From Thermogemmatispora aurantia (GTDB lineage Bacteria; Chloroflexota; Ktedonobacteria; Ktedonobacterales; Ktedonobacteraceae), in contig NZ_BKZV01000007.1 in NCBI RefSeq assembly GCF_008974285.1, positions 62,001-126,000 on the forward strand: a DNA stretch of 64,000 nt, written 5' to 3'. The notes beneath the pieces are model-generated. The model searched no databases and was not told where the DNA came from. It worked only from the letters and a program-made list of their open reading frames with translations. The number at the start of each line of letters is the position of its first letter. Position 1 is the stretch's first letter. This document shows positions 53,076-62,619 of this stretch, piece by piece. The position numbers and the translations under genes were made by a program.

Positions 53076-54037
53076 AGCTGCTCCTCCCTTGACTCGCTGC
53101 CGTTCGAGCCGACGGCAGGTTTCCCGTTGAGCAGGCTGCCAACGGGCCAGAGTTCCACATGGTCGCTGGCAATCACCACCTCAGCGCGTCCGTGAAAAGG
53201 AATGCGCTCCAGGGCCTCTTTGGGAAGCTGGAGCCGTCCCACGCGATCAATCAGCACCGACTCACGGTGGGTCTCGCTGGGCAAGGCGATCACCGCGCTG
53301 GCGGTGGTCAAATGAGGAGGAACGCTGGCCAGGGGCGCCTCGCGGCGCACCGTCTCCGTGCTCGTGCGCCCATCGCGGATGGCGATCACCCGATCCACAT
53401 TAGCAGCCAGGGCCGGATCGTGGGTCACCAGGACGATGGTCAGGCCCAGCTCCTGATTGAGGCGGCGCAGCAGCTGGAGAATCTCCCCCGCTGTCTGGGT
53501 ATCTAGCTCGCCCGTCGGCTCATCGGCCAGCAGGACCTGGGGCCGATTGGCGAGAGCCACGGCAATGGCTACCCGCTGTTGCTCGCCTCCCGAAATCTGA
53601 GCCGGCAAGCGTTGAGCCGCCGCTTCCAAACCAATCAAGTGAAGCAGCTCACGTGCTCGTCGAAGGCGCTCGCGGCGCCCAACCCCGCTTAAAAGCTGCG
53701 GCAGCTCGATGTTCTCCTGCAAGCTCAGCTCAGGCAGTAAATTGCGCCCGCTCTGTTGCCAGACGTGACCGACCACAAAGCGTCGGTAGAAGAGGCGCTG
53801 TCGCTCGTTGAGACGAGCCAGGTCGTAGCCAGCCACCAGACATCGCCCGGCACTGGGACTATCGAGGCCGCCCAAAATATTCAGCAAGGTGGTCTTGCCC
53901 GAGCCAGAAACCCCTACCAGGGCCAGCATCTCGCCGGGCTGGACCTCCAGATCCAGCCCCTGTAAGGCCACCACTTCCAGATCAGCCACCTTATAAATCT
54001 TGACCAGGTTATCACAGACGATGACCGCTGACGTCAT
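53072..54037 (-). CDS. ABC ATP-binding protein with C-terminal AbrB-like extension
   Basis: A 321-aa protein. Residues 1-225 are a LolD/MacB-type ABC ATPase: Walker [17 protein letters not shown] near residue 41, [16 protein letters not shown], signature [17 protein letters not shown], Walker [12 protein letters not shown] and [10 protein letters not shown]. After a Pro/Thr-rich linker, residues about 260-305 ([20 protein letters not shown], then [16 protein letters not shown]) resemble a single SpoVT/AbrB swapped-hairpin unit, which is unusual for a transporter ATPase. AAGGAG before ATG 54037 sets the start. It follows the first permease gene and overlaps the second ATPase gene. Confidence 0.9.
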   Translation of the reverse strand: MTSAVIVCDNLVKIYKVADLEVVALQGLDLEVQPGEMLALVGVSGSGKTTLLNILGGLDSPSAGRCLVAGYDLARLNERQRLFYRRFVVGHVWQQSGRNLLPELSLQENIELPQLLSGVGRRERLRRARELLHLIGLEAAAQRLPAQISGGEQQRVAIAVALANRPQVLLADEPTGELDTQTAGEILQLLRRLNQELGLTIVLVTHDPALAANVDRVIAIRDGRTSTETVRREAPLASVPPHLTTASAVIALPSETHRESVLIDRVGRLQLPKEALERIPFHGRAEVVIASDHVELWPVGSLLNGKPAVGSNGSESREEQL

Positions 54038-54070
54038 ACAAACTCCTTACCAGTACGACCTACTCTCTCC

Positions 54071-57000
54071 CTAATCCTCGCTGACACGTAGTACGTGGCT
54101 CACCGCCGGGTGCGAGACGGTGCGCATCATCAGGCCTAAGGCGAGTCCGAAGAGGACCAGCAGAAGCACAGGAATGGCAGGGAGCCAGGCGGGAACAGCG
54201 AGTTGCACAGGCGGCATGCTCTGCGCCACATAGAAAGCCCCGGACGAAGTTGCCGCTGGCGCATTGCCGCTAGTGGCAGTAAAAACCAGGGCCGGCACAG
54301 TCAGCCAGGAGAACAAGGCTCCAAACCCGATGCCGAGCAACAGGGCGAAGGCATAGATCAAGAGCTGCTCCCAGGCCAGCGTGGCGGCCAGTTGTCCAGG
54401 ACTGCCCCCCAAGGCCCGCAGCACAGCAAAAGCCGTCAGGCGGCGGCGCACACTCAGCCAGGAAGCCGTCAGGCTTCCAAAAAGGGCCAGGAGCAGTGCG
54501 CTGCTGGCCCCAATCGTCAGCACCCCGACCAAGTCCAGATAGAGTGGAGCGCGCAGCAACTCGTCACGGAGCGCGCGCCGATCGAGGAGCGGTGAGAGCG
54601 CCAGCGCTCCTGTCTGGCTGAGTTGTTGACGCAACGCAGCTAGCCGGCTCTCATCGTCCACGGTTCTCAGCCAGACATAATTCAGCGGGGCCTCCTGGGC
54701 GACAAACTCCTGCTGAAACTGACTCTGCAGCACCTTCACGTAGGTACCGTAGTCGACGAGCACGCCGCCGTTAGGAACATCATCACCCGGCGAGCCACTC
54801 GGCGAAGATGAGGAAACAATGGTTGGAATAGCGTCGACCGTGGCCACATCGAGAAAGGCAAGCGAGAGTTGGCCATCGCTGCTGCTCAGCGTAAAGGTCT
54901 TGTGTGGCTCGAGCTGCAGCGAGCGTGCGGCATTGGCATCGACAATAGCAGGCACCACGTGCGTCACGACCGCGTCTCTGCCCGCGCTGACCAGCGACTG
55001 CATCAGCGTTGATAGAGGCACAGCCGAGTCCGCTCGCCTCCACTGGGCTGTCTGAGTGAACGTCGCAGCATCAACAGCGCGGAGGGCGATCGATACATCC
55101 TGGGTGCCGCCCCCTGAGAGCGTCGTCGCCAGACCCGGCGAAGCCGAGAGCACTCCTGGTAGGCGACGGTAGGCCGCCTTCAGGGCTGCCAGCTCGCTAG
55201 GGGCATGAGGCTGTGTGAGCTGACCACTGAGATCGGCACCCACCTGAAAGGAGCTGCTATCGTCGCTACGCTGCACCTGCGAGGCCAATAGCACCTGTGT
55301 GAAAAGCAGGCAGGCTGTTGCCAGAGCCAAAAGCAGCGTCATGCGTAGGGACTGGCGAGGGGCGCGTGCCATTTGGACCAGAGCCAGGAGGGGAGCCAGG
55401 CCACGGCGAGCTGCTGCCAGGCGCGCACCTGCAGTCAGAATGAGTGGAAAAAGGCGCAGGAGGAGCAACAGGGAGGAGAGGATCAAAAAGAGTGCGCCCA
55501 GCAACGTGAGTGGGGTCAGCAGGATCAGGCGAGTGTGATCATCGAGCGCATGCGAATTTATCAAATAGAGTGCCATCCCGTAGCCGGGCACCATCAGCAG
55601 CGCGGCCACCACATCGAGGTGGAGGCGCTGCCAGAGTGGGATCTGAGTGGTGCGGGCAGCTTCGCGTCGCAGGGCTAGCACATCGGAGCGTGTCGCACGC
55701 CCAATTGTGATGGCCATTGTCAGGAGACCCACCAATGCGGCGGCCAGCGCATAGCCGCTAAGCGAAAAGAGTGTCTCCAGCGGCTGGCTGATCAGCAGCT
55801 GCTGCATGAGCTGCTCGTTGCCTGGCAAGAGCACATGAGCCAGACTGAGTGCCAGGCCAAGGGCCAGCAGTGGACCACCAACCAGGGCCAGGAGCACCAG
55901 CAGCAGTGCCTGGACCAGGAACATGCCAACAACCTGCAGACGGCTGGCACCCCGGCTGCGTAAGATCGCCACTGCCTCGCTTTGGCGATCGATCAGCAGG
56001 TCGGTCATGATCGCGATGAAGAAGAGCACCAGGGCCATCACCAGCGCTACAAGAGAGAAAAGAGGAATCGTGGCTGTAACCATCTGGGTATAAAAATCCT
56101 GCAAAGCGGCGCTGGGAAGATTTACCTGCAAATGCTCTATCAAAGGTGGGATATTCAAATCAGGATTATTGAGAATATTACTTTCAACATGATCGATATT
56201 GGTAAAAAGCAGCTGGAGGTCTCCGATACTGATCTTCCGAGGATCGATGCGGTAGAGCCAGGAGAGCGTGAAAGGTTCCTCCAAAACGAGGCCGTGCGTC
56301 TCTTGCCCGAAGCGATCGAAGAGTGTCAGCAGGCTCTCAGTCGTTGTCAGAAACGTCGCTTGCTGGCCCAGCTGTTGGCCGTTGCTCACTCCCCGGGGGG
56401 AAGTTGTAAAGGTAGTGCCCTGCCAGAACGACGGGTCGGGTTGAGGAGAGAAGACCCCCACCACGTGCAAGGTCACATTGTAGACGACGCGCTGGGTAGG
56501 AATCTGCACATAAGCAAACTGTGCGATAAAGGTCGAGCCGGGCCGGGCCTTCAGCTGGCTGGCTTCCTGCGAAGAGATGGCGATCTCCAAGATATCCGAC
56601 GAAGGAGAAGGCAGCGTTGCCTGGGGAAAGCGGCCTGCCAGCAAGGAAGCGTGAGCGGTCAGGCTGGCTGCCGGTTCGGTGACCAGCTGGACCTCGCTGC
56701 CGCTAATCGTCTGAGTGTCTGCATTCACCAGCGGAACAAGGGGCGTGGTGATGGAGAGGTTGGCATCGCTCAGATAGCTTCCGAGCAAGTGCCGGAACTG
56801 CTGATCGAGCAGTGCAGAAGCATGGCTGAGTCCAGAGATAGAGAGCTGCTCCGCGTTGCTCTCTACCAGAATATCGGCGCTTTGGGGCTGAGCGCGGAAA
56901 GCGTCTTGCAAGCCGAGGGAGAGCGTCAGAGCGGAGTAGAGAGGTACGGTACAGAGAATCGTGACCGCTGCCAGCAGGCCCAACGCTGTCAGCGAAAGCA

Positions 57001-57124
57001 GGCCCCAGGTGCGACGCAGGCGCCAGAAAGCCAGCCTGACAAGCGAGCGCGAAGCAGCCTCCCCGCCGTTGTCAACGGTAGGGGACGGACTGGCAGAACG
57101 AAAAGCGGGTAGAAAGCGAGCCAT
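54071..57124 (-). CDS. Large FtsX-like ABC transporter permease (paralogue)
   Basis: A 1017-aa permease with the same plan as the gene at 49129: an N-terminal helix (about 38-58), a large external domain, a helix group holding ILRSRGASRLQVVGMFLVQA, a second external domain and a final helix group with VLRALGGSPGQLAATLAWEQ. The matching helix-end motifs and the shared ending (HVLRVSED here, TLRLNED there) show that the two permeases are paralogues, probably forming a heterodimer that serves two ATPases. The ATG at 57124 has AAGGAA before it; an upstream open frame to 57280 lacks a ribosome site. It is the first gene of the ABC unit. Confidence 0.9.
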   Translation of the reverse strand: MARFLPAFRSASPSPTVDNGGEAASRSLVRLAFWRLRRTWGLLSLTALGLLAAVTILCTVPLYSALTLSLGLQDAFRAQPQSADILVESNAEQLSISGLSHASALLDQQFRHLLGSYLSDANLSITTPLVPLVNADTQTISGSEVQLVTEPAASLTAHASLLAGRFPQATLPSPSSDILEIAISSQEASQLKARPGSTFIAQFAYVQIPTQRVVYNVTLHVVGVFSPQPDPSFWQGTTFTTSPRGVSNGQQLGQQATFLTTTESLLTLFDRFGQETHGLVLEEPFTLSWLYRIDPRKISIGDLQLLFTNIDHVESNILNNPDLNIPPLIEHLQVNLPSAALQDFYTQMVTATIPLFSLVALVMALVLFFIAIMTDLLIDRQSEAVAILRSRGASRLQVVGMFLVQALLLVLLALVGGPLLALGLALSLAHVLLPGNEQLMQQLLISQPLETLFSLSGYALAAALVGLLTMAITIGRATRSDVLALRREAARTTQIPLWQRLHLDVVAALLMVPGYGMALYLINSHALDDHTRLILLTPLTLLGALFLILSSLLLLLRLFPLILTAGARLAAARRGLAPLLALVQMARAPRQSLRMTLLLALATACLLFTQVLLASQVQRSDDSSSFQVGADLSGQLTQPHAPSELAALKAAYRRLPGVLSASPGLATTLSGGGTQDVSIALRAVDAATFTQTAQWRRADSAVPLSTLMQSLVSAGRDAVVTHVVPAIVDANAARSLQLEPHKTFTLSSSDGQLSLAFLDVATVDAIPTIVSSSSPSGSPGDDVPNGGVLVDYGTYVKVLQSQFQQEFVAQEAPLNYVWLRTVDDESRLAALRQQLSQTGALALSPLLDRRALRDELLRAPLYLDLVGVLTIGASSALLLALFGSLTASWLSVRRRLTAFAVLRALGGSPGQLAATLAWEQLLIYAFALLLGIGFGALFSWLTVPALVFTATSGNAPAATSSGAFYVAQSMPPVQLAVPAWLPAIPVLLLVLFGLALGLMMRTVSHPAVSHVLRVSED

Positions 57125-57889
57125 GTTCTTTCCTTCCCGGTGCGATGCTAGGCAGCAGGCGGCCCACATTTGGCTGGACGGTTGGCGGTGGCTCCCGCTT
57201 CCCTGGGTTGAGGGATGGCAGGCGAGCGTATTCAGACACCCTGTTCCCACAAAGAAAGGAGTAAGAGGTAGCGGAAGCAATAGGCTGTCCTGAAGACATG
57301 TGGATAGCCGGCTGTCTCTCTATAGAGGAAAACGGATAAATGAGCTGAAAGTCGCAAGCATCTGTCTCTAAAGGGAGCATGTCGGCAGCGAAGTGGAGCG
57401 AATACCTGCGGGGCAGGAGATGCTGCTGAAGCCTGTCGGCTCTGTCCAAGCGCACAGAAGGGCTGGTGAGTGCCAACAACCTATTCAAGTTTTTTTGCCA
57501 ATGAATAAGCAACCGTTAGGTCAAAAGCGCCGACGCAGCTCGCTGCAGCCCGGTCCATTCCGTTGTCTGGCGGCTGGAGAGGCTGAGGGAAGAGTAGCAG
57601 GCCCGTGGCTCAATGGGTTGCTTTGTCCCGGTCAAGTTTGATAAACTAACGACCGGTAGGGGCATCAACGTTGCTGTGCGGACGCTCAAAGACGGATACG
57701 CACACGCGCGTATGCCGAGCGCCGGGCTTGCCTGAGCGCCTCACTTCTCTGTTCATTGTGCTCGTTGGGCATATTTATCGGGCTATGTATGCCATTGGTT
57801 TTTTTGATCTCCGCTCAGGAGCCTGTGCGGGTAGGCATACGGCGAGAGGACAAAGCCGTTGCCAACGTGCCCTAAAAGGAGAACACTCT
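57125..57889. other. 765-base divergent region between ABC unit and pckA
   Basis: The two divergent transcripts must start here. Frames continue upstream of both starts but lose all family likeness. A dyad at 57628-57656 is listed separately. AT-rich patches lie at 57480-57510 (CAAGTTTTTTTGCC) and 57768-57800. Nothing else is recognised. Confidence 0.4.
57628..57656. promoter_or_regulatory. 29-base dyad upstream of pckA
   Basis: CCGGTC/GACCGG (57628-57633 and 57651-57656) encloses AGTTT-GAT-AAACT (57635-57647). The two nested arms give an almost symmetric 29-base element, and GATAAACT inside it resembles a -10 box. It lies 234 bases before the pckA ATG and could be an operator over a promoter. 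Confidence 0.4.
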
Positions 57890-59473
57890 ATGACAATGAT
57901 GATGAGCCGGAAGGCCCTGGAAGAATATGGGCTGATGAACCTGGGCAAGATCCACTGGAATCTTGCCCCGGCCATCCTGGTTGAGCATGCTCTGGCGCGC
58001 GGGGAGGGAGTGCTGGCCTCGAACGGCGCGCTTGCTACCAAGACCGCCCCACATACGGGGCGCTCTCCCAAGGATAAATATATTGTCTCGAATGAAGAGT
58101 CGGCGTCACGCATCTGGTGGGGCGAGAATAACCACCCGATGGCGCCGGAGCATTTCGAAATGGTGCGTCGTAGCCTGGCCGCCTATCTGCAGGGGCGCGA
58201 CGTCTATGTGCTGGATGCCGCTGCCGGGGCTGATCCGGCTTACCGCATACCGCTGCAGGTCATTACAGAACTGGCTTGGCATAATTTGTTCGCGCGCCAG
58301 CTCTTCCTGCGTGTGAAGGATGAGGATCTGGCCAGCGAGCGCCCGGGCTTCACGATTCTCTGCGTGCCCAACTTCCATACTGACCCACGGACCCACGGCA
58401 CGCGCTCAGAGACGGCCATCATTATCGACTTTGAGGAACGCCTGATCTTGATCGCTGGGACCCACTACGCGGGTGAGATGAAAAAAGCGGTCTTCACGGT
58501 CCTCAATTTTATGCTACCAGCCCAGGGAGTCCTGCCAATGCACTGCTCGGCCAATGTGGGGGAGAAGGGCGATGTGGCGCTCTTTTTCGGCCTCTCGGGT
58601 ACCGGTAAGACGAGCCTGTCGGCTGATCCGACACGTCGCCTGATTGGCGACGACGAACATGGCTGGGGCGACACGGGCATCTTTAACTTCGAGGGCGGCT
58701 GCTATGCGAAGTGTATCAACCTCTCGCGCGAGCATGAGCCGCAGATCTGGAACGCCATGCGTTTCGGCGCCATCTATGAGAATGTCGTCCTCGATGAAAA
58801 GACGCGCGAGCCGCGCTATGAGGATGCCTCGATTACTGAGAATACACGTGCGGCCTACCCGGTCGATTTTATCGACAACGTGGTCCTGGAAGGTCGTGCC
58901 GGCCATCCCCAGGCGATCATCTTCCTCTCCGCAGATTCTTTCGGAGTACTTCCGCCGATCTCACAGCTGACGACAGAGCAGGCGATGTACTATTTCCTCT
59001 CCGGCTACACCAGTAAGCTGGCGGGGACGGAGTCAGGGGTGACGACGCCGCAGGCGACATTCAGCCCATGCTTTGGGGCGCCGTTCCTGCCGTTGCGTCC
59101 TGGAGAATACGCCAATCTGCTACGCGAGCGTATTGTCGCCCACAAGGTGCGCTGCTACCTGGTCAATACGGGCTGGACCGGTGGTCCCTATGGGGTGGGA
59201 CGGCGCATCAACATCAACTATACGCGGGCGATGGTACGAGCGGCGATCAGCGGCGAACTGGAGGGTGTGGAGACAATCACGGACCCTATCTTCGGCCTAC
59301 ATGTGCCTGTAGCCTGCCCTGGGGTGCCCGCGGAGCTGCTCAATCCTCGCAGTACCTGGCCTGATCCTGAAGCCTACGATCGCCAGGCGGCGGAGCTGGC
59401 GGCGCGCTTCAAAGAGAATTTCAAGCAGTTTACGCTGCCGGGTGAGGAAATACGCGCTGCCGGGCCGCGCTGA
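57890..59473 (+). CDS. pckA: Phosphoenolpyruvate carboxykinase (ATP)
   Basis: A 527-aa cytosolic enzyme converting oxaloacetate and ATP to phosphoenolpyruvate, ADP and carbon dioxide, the first step of gluconeogenesis from C4 acids. Diagnostic motifs: [12 protein letters not shown] near residue 58, the kinase loop [20 protein letters not shown] near 235 (kinase-1a of the ATP-type enzyme), [19 protein letters not shown], and [12 protein letters not shown]. The ATP-type P-loop G-x-x-G-T-G-K-T distinguishes it from the GTP-type. AAAAGGAG eight bases before ATG 57890 sets the start; the open frame from 57671 is not family-like. A strong terminator follows. Confidence 0.97.
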   Translation: MTMMMSRKALEEYGLMNLGKIHWNLAPAILVEHALARGEGVLASNGALATKTAPHTGRSPKDKYIVSNEESASRIWWGENNHPMAPEHFEMVRRSLAAYLQGRDVYVLDAAAGADPAYRIPLQVITELAWHNLFARQLFLRVKDEDLASERPGFTILCVPNFHTDPRTHGTRSETAIIIDFEERLILIAGTHYAGEMKKAVFTVLNFMLPAQGVLPMHCSANVGEKGDVALFFGLSGTGKTSLSADPTRRLIGDDEHGWGDTGIFNFEGGCYAKCINLSREHEPQIWNAMRFGAIYENVVLDEKTREPRYEDASITENTRAAYPVDFIDNVVLEGRAGHPQAIIFLSADSFGVLPPISQLTTEQAMYYFLSGYTSKLAGTESGVTTPQATFSPCFGAPFLPLRPGEYANLLRERIVAHKVRCYLVNTGWTGGPYGVGRRININYTRAMVRAAISGELEGVETITDPIFGLHVPVACPGVPAELLNPRSTWPDPEAYDRQAAELAARFKENFKQFTLPGEEIRAAGPR

Positions 59474-59510
59474 GCTGCTCCCCGTGGCCTGGTCGGCCAG
59501 ACAGAGATCG

Positions 59511-59549
59511 GAGGGCTGCACTCGCGAGCTCGCGGGTGCAGCCCTCTTT
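59511..59549 (+). terminator. Strong intrinsic terminator of pckA
   Basis: GAGGGCTGCAC pairs with GTGCAGCCCTC (11 bp), continued inside by CGCGAG/CTCGCG after a T-G pair, making an almost continuous 18-bp stem, followed by TTTA. It lies 37 bases after the pckA stop and 45 before the convergent murD end, and could stop both transcripts. Confidence 0.85.
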
Positions 59550-59593
59550 AGCATTGGCGGGGTCGGTCCGTATTGGAGGCTGAGCTTCCCCTA

Positions 59594-60991
59594 CTAGTGG
59601 TCTTGCTCTGGTTCTGGCTGCTGTCCCTTGTGCTCCTGCAAAGCGCGCACATAGGCGATGAAGCGCCGTCCTCGCTCAAATTCGTTCTGGAACATGCCAA
59701 AGCTGGTGAAGCCGGGCGAGAGCAGCACGACGTCGCCTGGTCGGGCCAAAGTTACAGCGGCGTCGAGGGCCTCCTCAAAGCGGTCGAAGATCCCTTGAAC
59801 CGGGTCAGGGCGTCCCTGTTTGGCAGCTTCGGCGCGCAGGGCAGGCAGCAGCTCCTCTGTCCCGCTACCCTGGAGCAGGAGCACGGCGCGGCAGCGCGCT
59901 ACAATCTGAGCTGGCCAGTCTTCCAGCGGCAGGTGTTTGCTGTTGCCGCCGGCGATCAGGATCAGTGGCTCGTTGAAGGCCATCAGGGCCATGCGCCCGG
60001 CGACCGGCGTGGTGCTGGTCGTATCGTTGATATAGCGCACGCCATCGATAGTGGCCACCTCTTGCAGGCGGTGTTCGACGCCGCGGAACTGGCGCACGGT
60101 GCTGGCGATGATCTCATCCGGGATCTCTAGCAGACGGGCGACGGTCGTAGCCAGGAGCACGTTTTCCAGATTATGGCGTCCGGGCAGAGGAGTGTTGCGG
60201 AAGGTAAAAGGCAGCAGCTCGTTGGAGCCACGGGGAAAGCTGCCGCCGCGTTCCAGACTAGCGAACCAGGTGCGGCCCGGCGCCTCTTCGCCAAAGCGGC
60301 GTGTCCAGGGATTATCGTAGTTGAAGACGGCCAGGTCTGTGGGCCGCTGATAGCGGAAAATATTGGCTTTAGCCGCGCCGTATTCTTCCATACTGGCATA
60401 GGTGTCGAGGTGGTCGGGGTAGAGATTGGTCATGACGGCCACAGCAGGGCTGATGTGATGTTGCTCGAAGCCCTCCAGCTGCCAGCTTGACATCTCCAGG
60501 ACCACCAGGGTTTCGGGTCTGACCTGGGGCAGCAACGAGAGCGTTTCGACGCCAGCAACGTTGCCGCCGATAACCACGGGCTTGCCGGCGGCGCGCAAGA
60601 TCTCATAGATGAGCGTGGTGGTAGTAGTCTTGCCACGTGTGCCGGTGACGCCGATGGTGCGTCCCGGGCAGGCAAGCATAAAGAGCGCCAGCTCCATCTC
60701 GATCTGGGCGCCGTGAGCGCGGGCGATCTGCAGGTAGGGTGAATTGCGTGGAATGCCCGGGTTGCGGATAACGATTTCGGCCCAGCGAAAGTCTTCTTCG
60801 CGATGTTCGCCGAGGATGAACTCAATGGGCAGGCCCGCCAGGGCGCGAATGCTAGGTGCCAGCACGTCCGCCGGCTTCTTATCGGTCACGCGCACGATGG
60901 CGCCCTGCTCAGCAGCATAGCGAGCTGCGGCGATACCTGAACCCTGCAAGCCCAGCCCCATGACCAAAACGCGTTTCCCGCGTAGCTCCAT
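59594..60991 (-). CDS. murD: UDP-N-acetylmuramoyl-L-alanine--D-glutamate ligase (MurD)
   Basis: A 465-aa cytosolic ligase that adds D-glutamate to UDP-MurNAc-L-Ala in peptidoglycan synthesis. The N-terminal Rossmann domain starts VLVMGLGLQGSGIAAARYA; the ATP loop is GVTGTRGKTTTTTLIYEI near residue 114, with arginine where most MurD enzymes have asparagine; LVVLEMSSWQLEGF, NLYPDHLDTYASMEEY, and GVEHRLQEV with YINDTTSTTP are family motifs, and LSPGFTSFGMF-NEFERGRRF closes the C-terminal domain. It stands apart from any other mur or division gene, between pckA and kdp. AGGAG about ten bases before ATG 60991 supports the start. Confidence 0.93.
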   Translation of the reverse strand: MELRGKRVLVMGLGLQGSGIAAARYAAEQGAIVRVTDKKPADVLAPSIRALAGLPIEFILGEHREEDFRWAEIVIRNPGIPRNSPYLQIARAHGAQIEMELALFMLACPGRTIGVTGTRGKTTTTTLIYEILRAAGKPVVIGGNVAGVETLSLLPQVRPETLVVLEMSSWQLEGFEQHHISPAVAVMTNLYPDHLDTYASMEEYGAAKANIFRYQRPTDLAVFNYDNPWTRRFGEEAPGRTWFASLERGGSFPRGSNELLPFTFRNTPLPGRHNLENVLLATTVARLLEIPDEIIASTVRQFRGVEHRLQEVATIDGVRYINDTTSTTPVAGRMALMAFNEPLILIAGGNSKHLPLEDWPAQIVARCRAVLLLQGSGTEELLPALRAEAAKQGRPDPVQGIFDRFEEALDAAVTLARPGDVVLLSPGFTSFGMFQNEFERGRRFIAYVRALQEHKGQQPEPEQDH

Positions 60992-61180
60992 CCGTCAACA
61001 GCTCCTCTTCTCCGCTTCTCCGCTCCCCCAGAGAGGGAAGTCTCATCAGCAGTATATAGGAGGTTGTATAGCAGCCTGAGCGCACTGCTGTCAAGCCCCT
61101 GCTCTGGAACTGGAACGCGGCTGAACGCCGGTCTGGCTGTCAACCATGCAGGCCGCTCGCCTGCCAGCCGGGCCAGGAGC

Positions 61181-62548
61181 TTATGTGCGAGGTGAAGAGC
61201 TGTCCTCCGCTTCGCTCTCGGGGCGGCGTGGCACGAGATGAATATCGATGTCGTTGCTCAGGCGGAGCAGGCGGTTGACCAAAGAGCCGCGCAGCAGCTC
61301 CTCCCAGCGGCGGCGTGTTGGGAGGCCCAGGACGATCAGGGTGACGCGGCGCTCGCGGGCGATAGTAGCGAGCGCCTGGGCAATGTCAGGGCTGCGCACA
61401 TGGAGCACCTCGGCCCCCAGGTCCTCAGCGAGCAAGGCGTGTGCTTCAAGACGGCGCCGTGCCACCTCCTCCTCAGCGCGCAAGCGACGGCCATATTTGA
61501 GCAGGCGCACCAGGCGCGCCGTCACGGAGGCGAAGCCGGTTGGCTCAACGGAGACGGCAATCAGCTGAGCCTGGAGACTGTGCGCCAGGCGCCAGGCATC
61601 GCGGATCACCTGGCGGCTGTGAGGACGGTGATCGAAGCCGACCAGGACGCGCTCGCAAGCTGGCCAGAGCTTATTGATCCTATGCGAGGCCATGTATTGC
61701 TGCAGCTGGGCCTCGGTCTTCTCGGCAGTGAGCCGGAGGGCCAGCTCGCGCAGGGCCGTCAGATTCCCCTCGCGGAAGAAGTTATTAAGGGCGGCATCGA
61801 TGCGCTCGCGAGGATAGATGTTGCCATGTTTCATGCGCTGACGTAGGGCATGGGGCGAGATATCGATCAGCTCAACCTCATCGGCCTGGTCGAGAATCCA
61901 GTCAGGCAGCGTCTCGCGCACGCGCACGCCTGTGATGTTAGCCACAATGTCATTGAGGCTCTCCAGGTGTTGGATATTGAGGGTGGTCACCACATCGATG
62001 CCGGCCTCCAGCAGCTCCAGCACATCCTGGTAGCGCTTTTCATGCCTGGAGCCGGGGACATTAGTATGGGCCAGCTCATCGACCAGCACCACCTGGGGGC
62101 GTCGCGCCAGGACGGCCTCCAGGTCCATCTCTTCCAGGGTCAGGCCGCGGTAGGCGATCCTCTTGCGAGGGATGATCTCCAGATCGCCAATCTGCTCGGC
62201 GGTACGTGGACGCCCGTGGGTCTCGACGTAGCCGATGACCACGTCAGTTCCGCGGCTTTTGCGTCGGTGACCCTCGTTGAGCATCGCATAGGTTTTGCCT
62301 GCTCCCGGGGCGGCGGCCAGGTAGATGCGAAGGCGCCCCCGGCGGCCCGAAGAAGGCCGTGGAGGGTGCGCCTCCGGCGCTGGGGTTGGACCTGTAGCCG
62401 GTTTGTGGTCGCTGCTAGCCGCCCCGGCTCCCTGTTGGGGTTGCTGCTGCCCGGCCAGATCCTCATCGCGCAGGCCGTAGCGCTGCAGCAGTTCCTCGGG
62501 AGAGGGGCGCCCATCGCTGGACTCGCGGCTTGCTCTCTGCTCGCTCAT
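61181..62548 (-). CDS. Short KdpD: KdpD N-terminal domain plus UspA, no kinase
   Basis: A 455-aa protein containing only the N-terminal half of KdpD. After a 65-residue charged, Pro-rich stretch, the KdpD domain (about 75-290) shows Walker A LAAAPGAGKTYAMLNEGHRR, GYVETHGRP, VVLVDELAHTNVPGS, TTLNIQHLESLND and RETLPDWILDQADEVELIDI. A UspA-type domain follows (about 300-445; ERVLVGFDHRPHSRQVIRDA, LIVLGLPTRRRWEELLRGSL). The four membrane helices and histidine-kinase core of full KdpD are absent, and the protein ends naturally. Short KdpD forms are known in cyanobacteria and others. It follows kdpC by 71 bases and probably senses turgor, potassium or a nucleotide for the Kdp pump. Confidence 0.9.
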   Translation of the reverse strand: MSEQRASRESSDGRPSPEELLQRYGLRDEDLAGQQQPQQGAGAASSDHKPATGPTPAPEAHPPRPSSGRRGRLRIYLAAAPGAGKTYAMLNEGHRRKSRGTDVVIGYVETHGRPRTAEQIGDLEIIPRKRIAYRGLTLEEMDLEAVLARRPQVVLVDELAHTNVPGSRHEKRYQDVLELLEAGIDVVTTLNIQHLESLNDIVANITGVRVRETLPDWILDQADEVELIDISPHALRQRMKHGNIYPRERIDAALNNFFREGNLTALRELALRLTAEKTEAQLQQYMASHRINKLWPACERVLVGFDHRPHSRQVIRDAWRLAHSLQAQLIAVSVEPTGFASVTARLVRLLKYGRRLRAEEEVARRRLEAHALLAEDLGAEVLHVRSPDIAQALATIARERRVTLIVLGLPTRRRWEELLRGSLVNRLLRLSNDIDIHLVPRRPESEAEDSSSPRT

Positions 62549-62619
62549 AGTCGGCAGGCACCTCCCTGCTGGGCTGTGGGCCTCTTCTGCTGATCCATTC
62601 CCTTAGTTGCTCGACAGCC

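Noticed and set aside
55982-57112. 376-codon plus-strand frame opposite the ABC permease
   Set aside because: Entirely antisense to a well-supported permease with good membrane helices and FtsX motifs.
49129-57124. Classic MacAB-TolC type efflux
   Set aside because: No MacA-like adaptor or outer-membrane channel gene is present, and the permeases are far longer than MacB.
57671-57889. 73-residue N-terminal extension of pckA
   Set aside because: It is not family-like, while ATG 57890 has an ideal ribosome site and begins the conserved protein.
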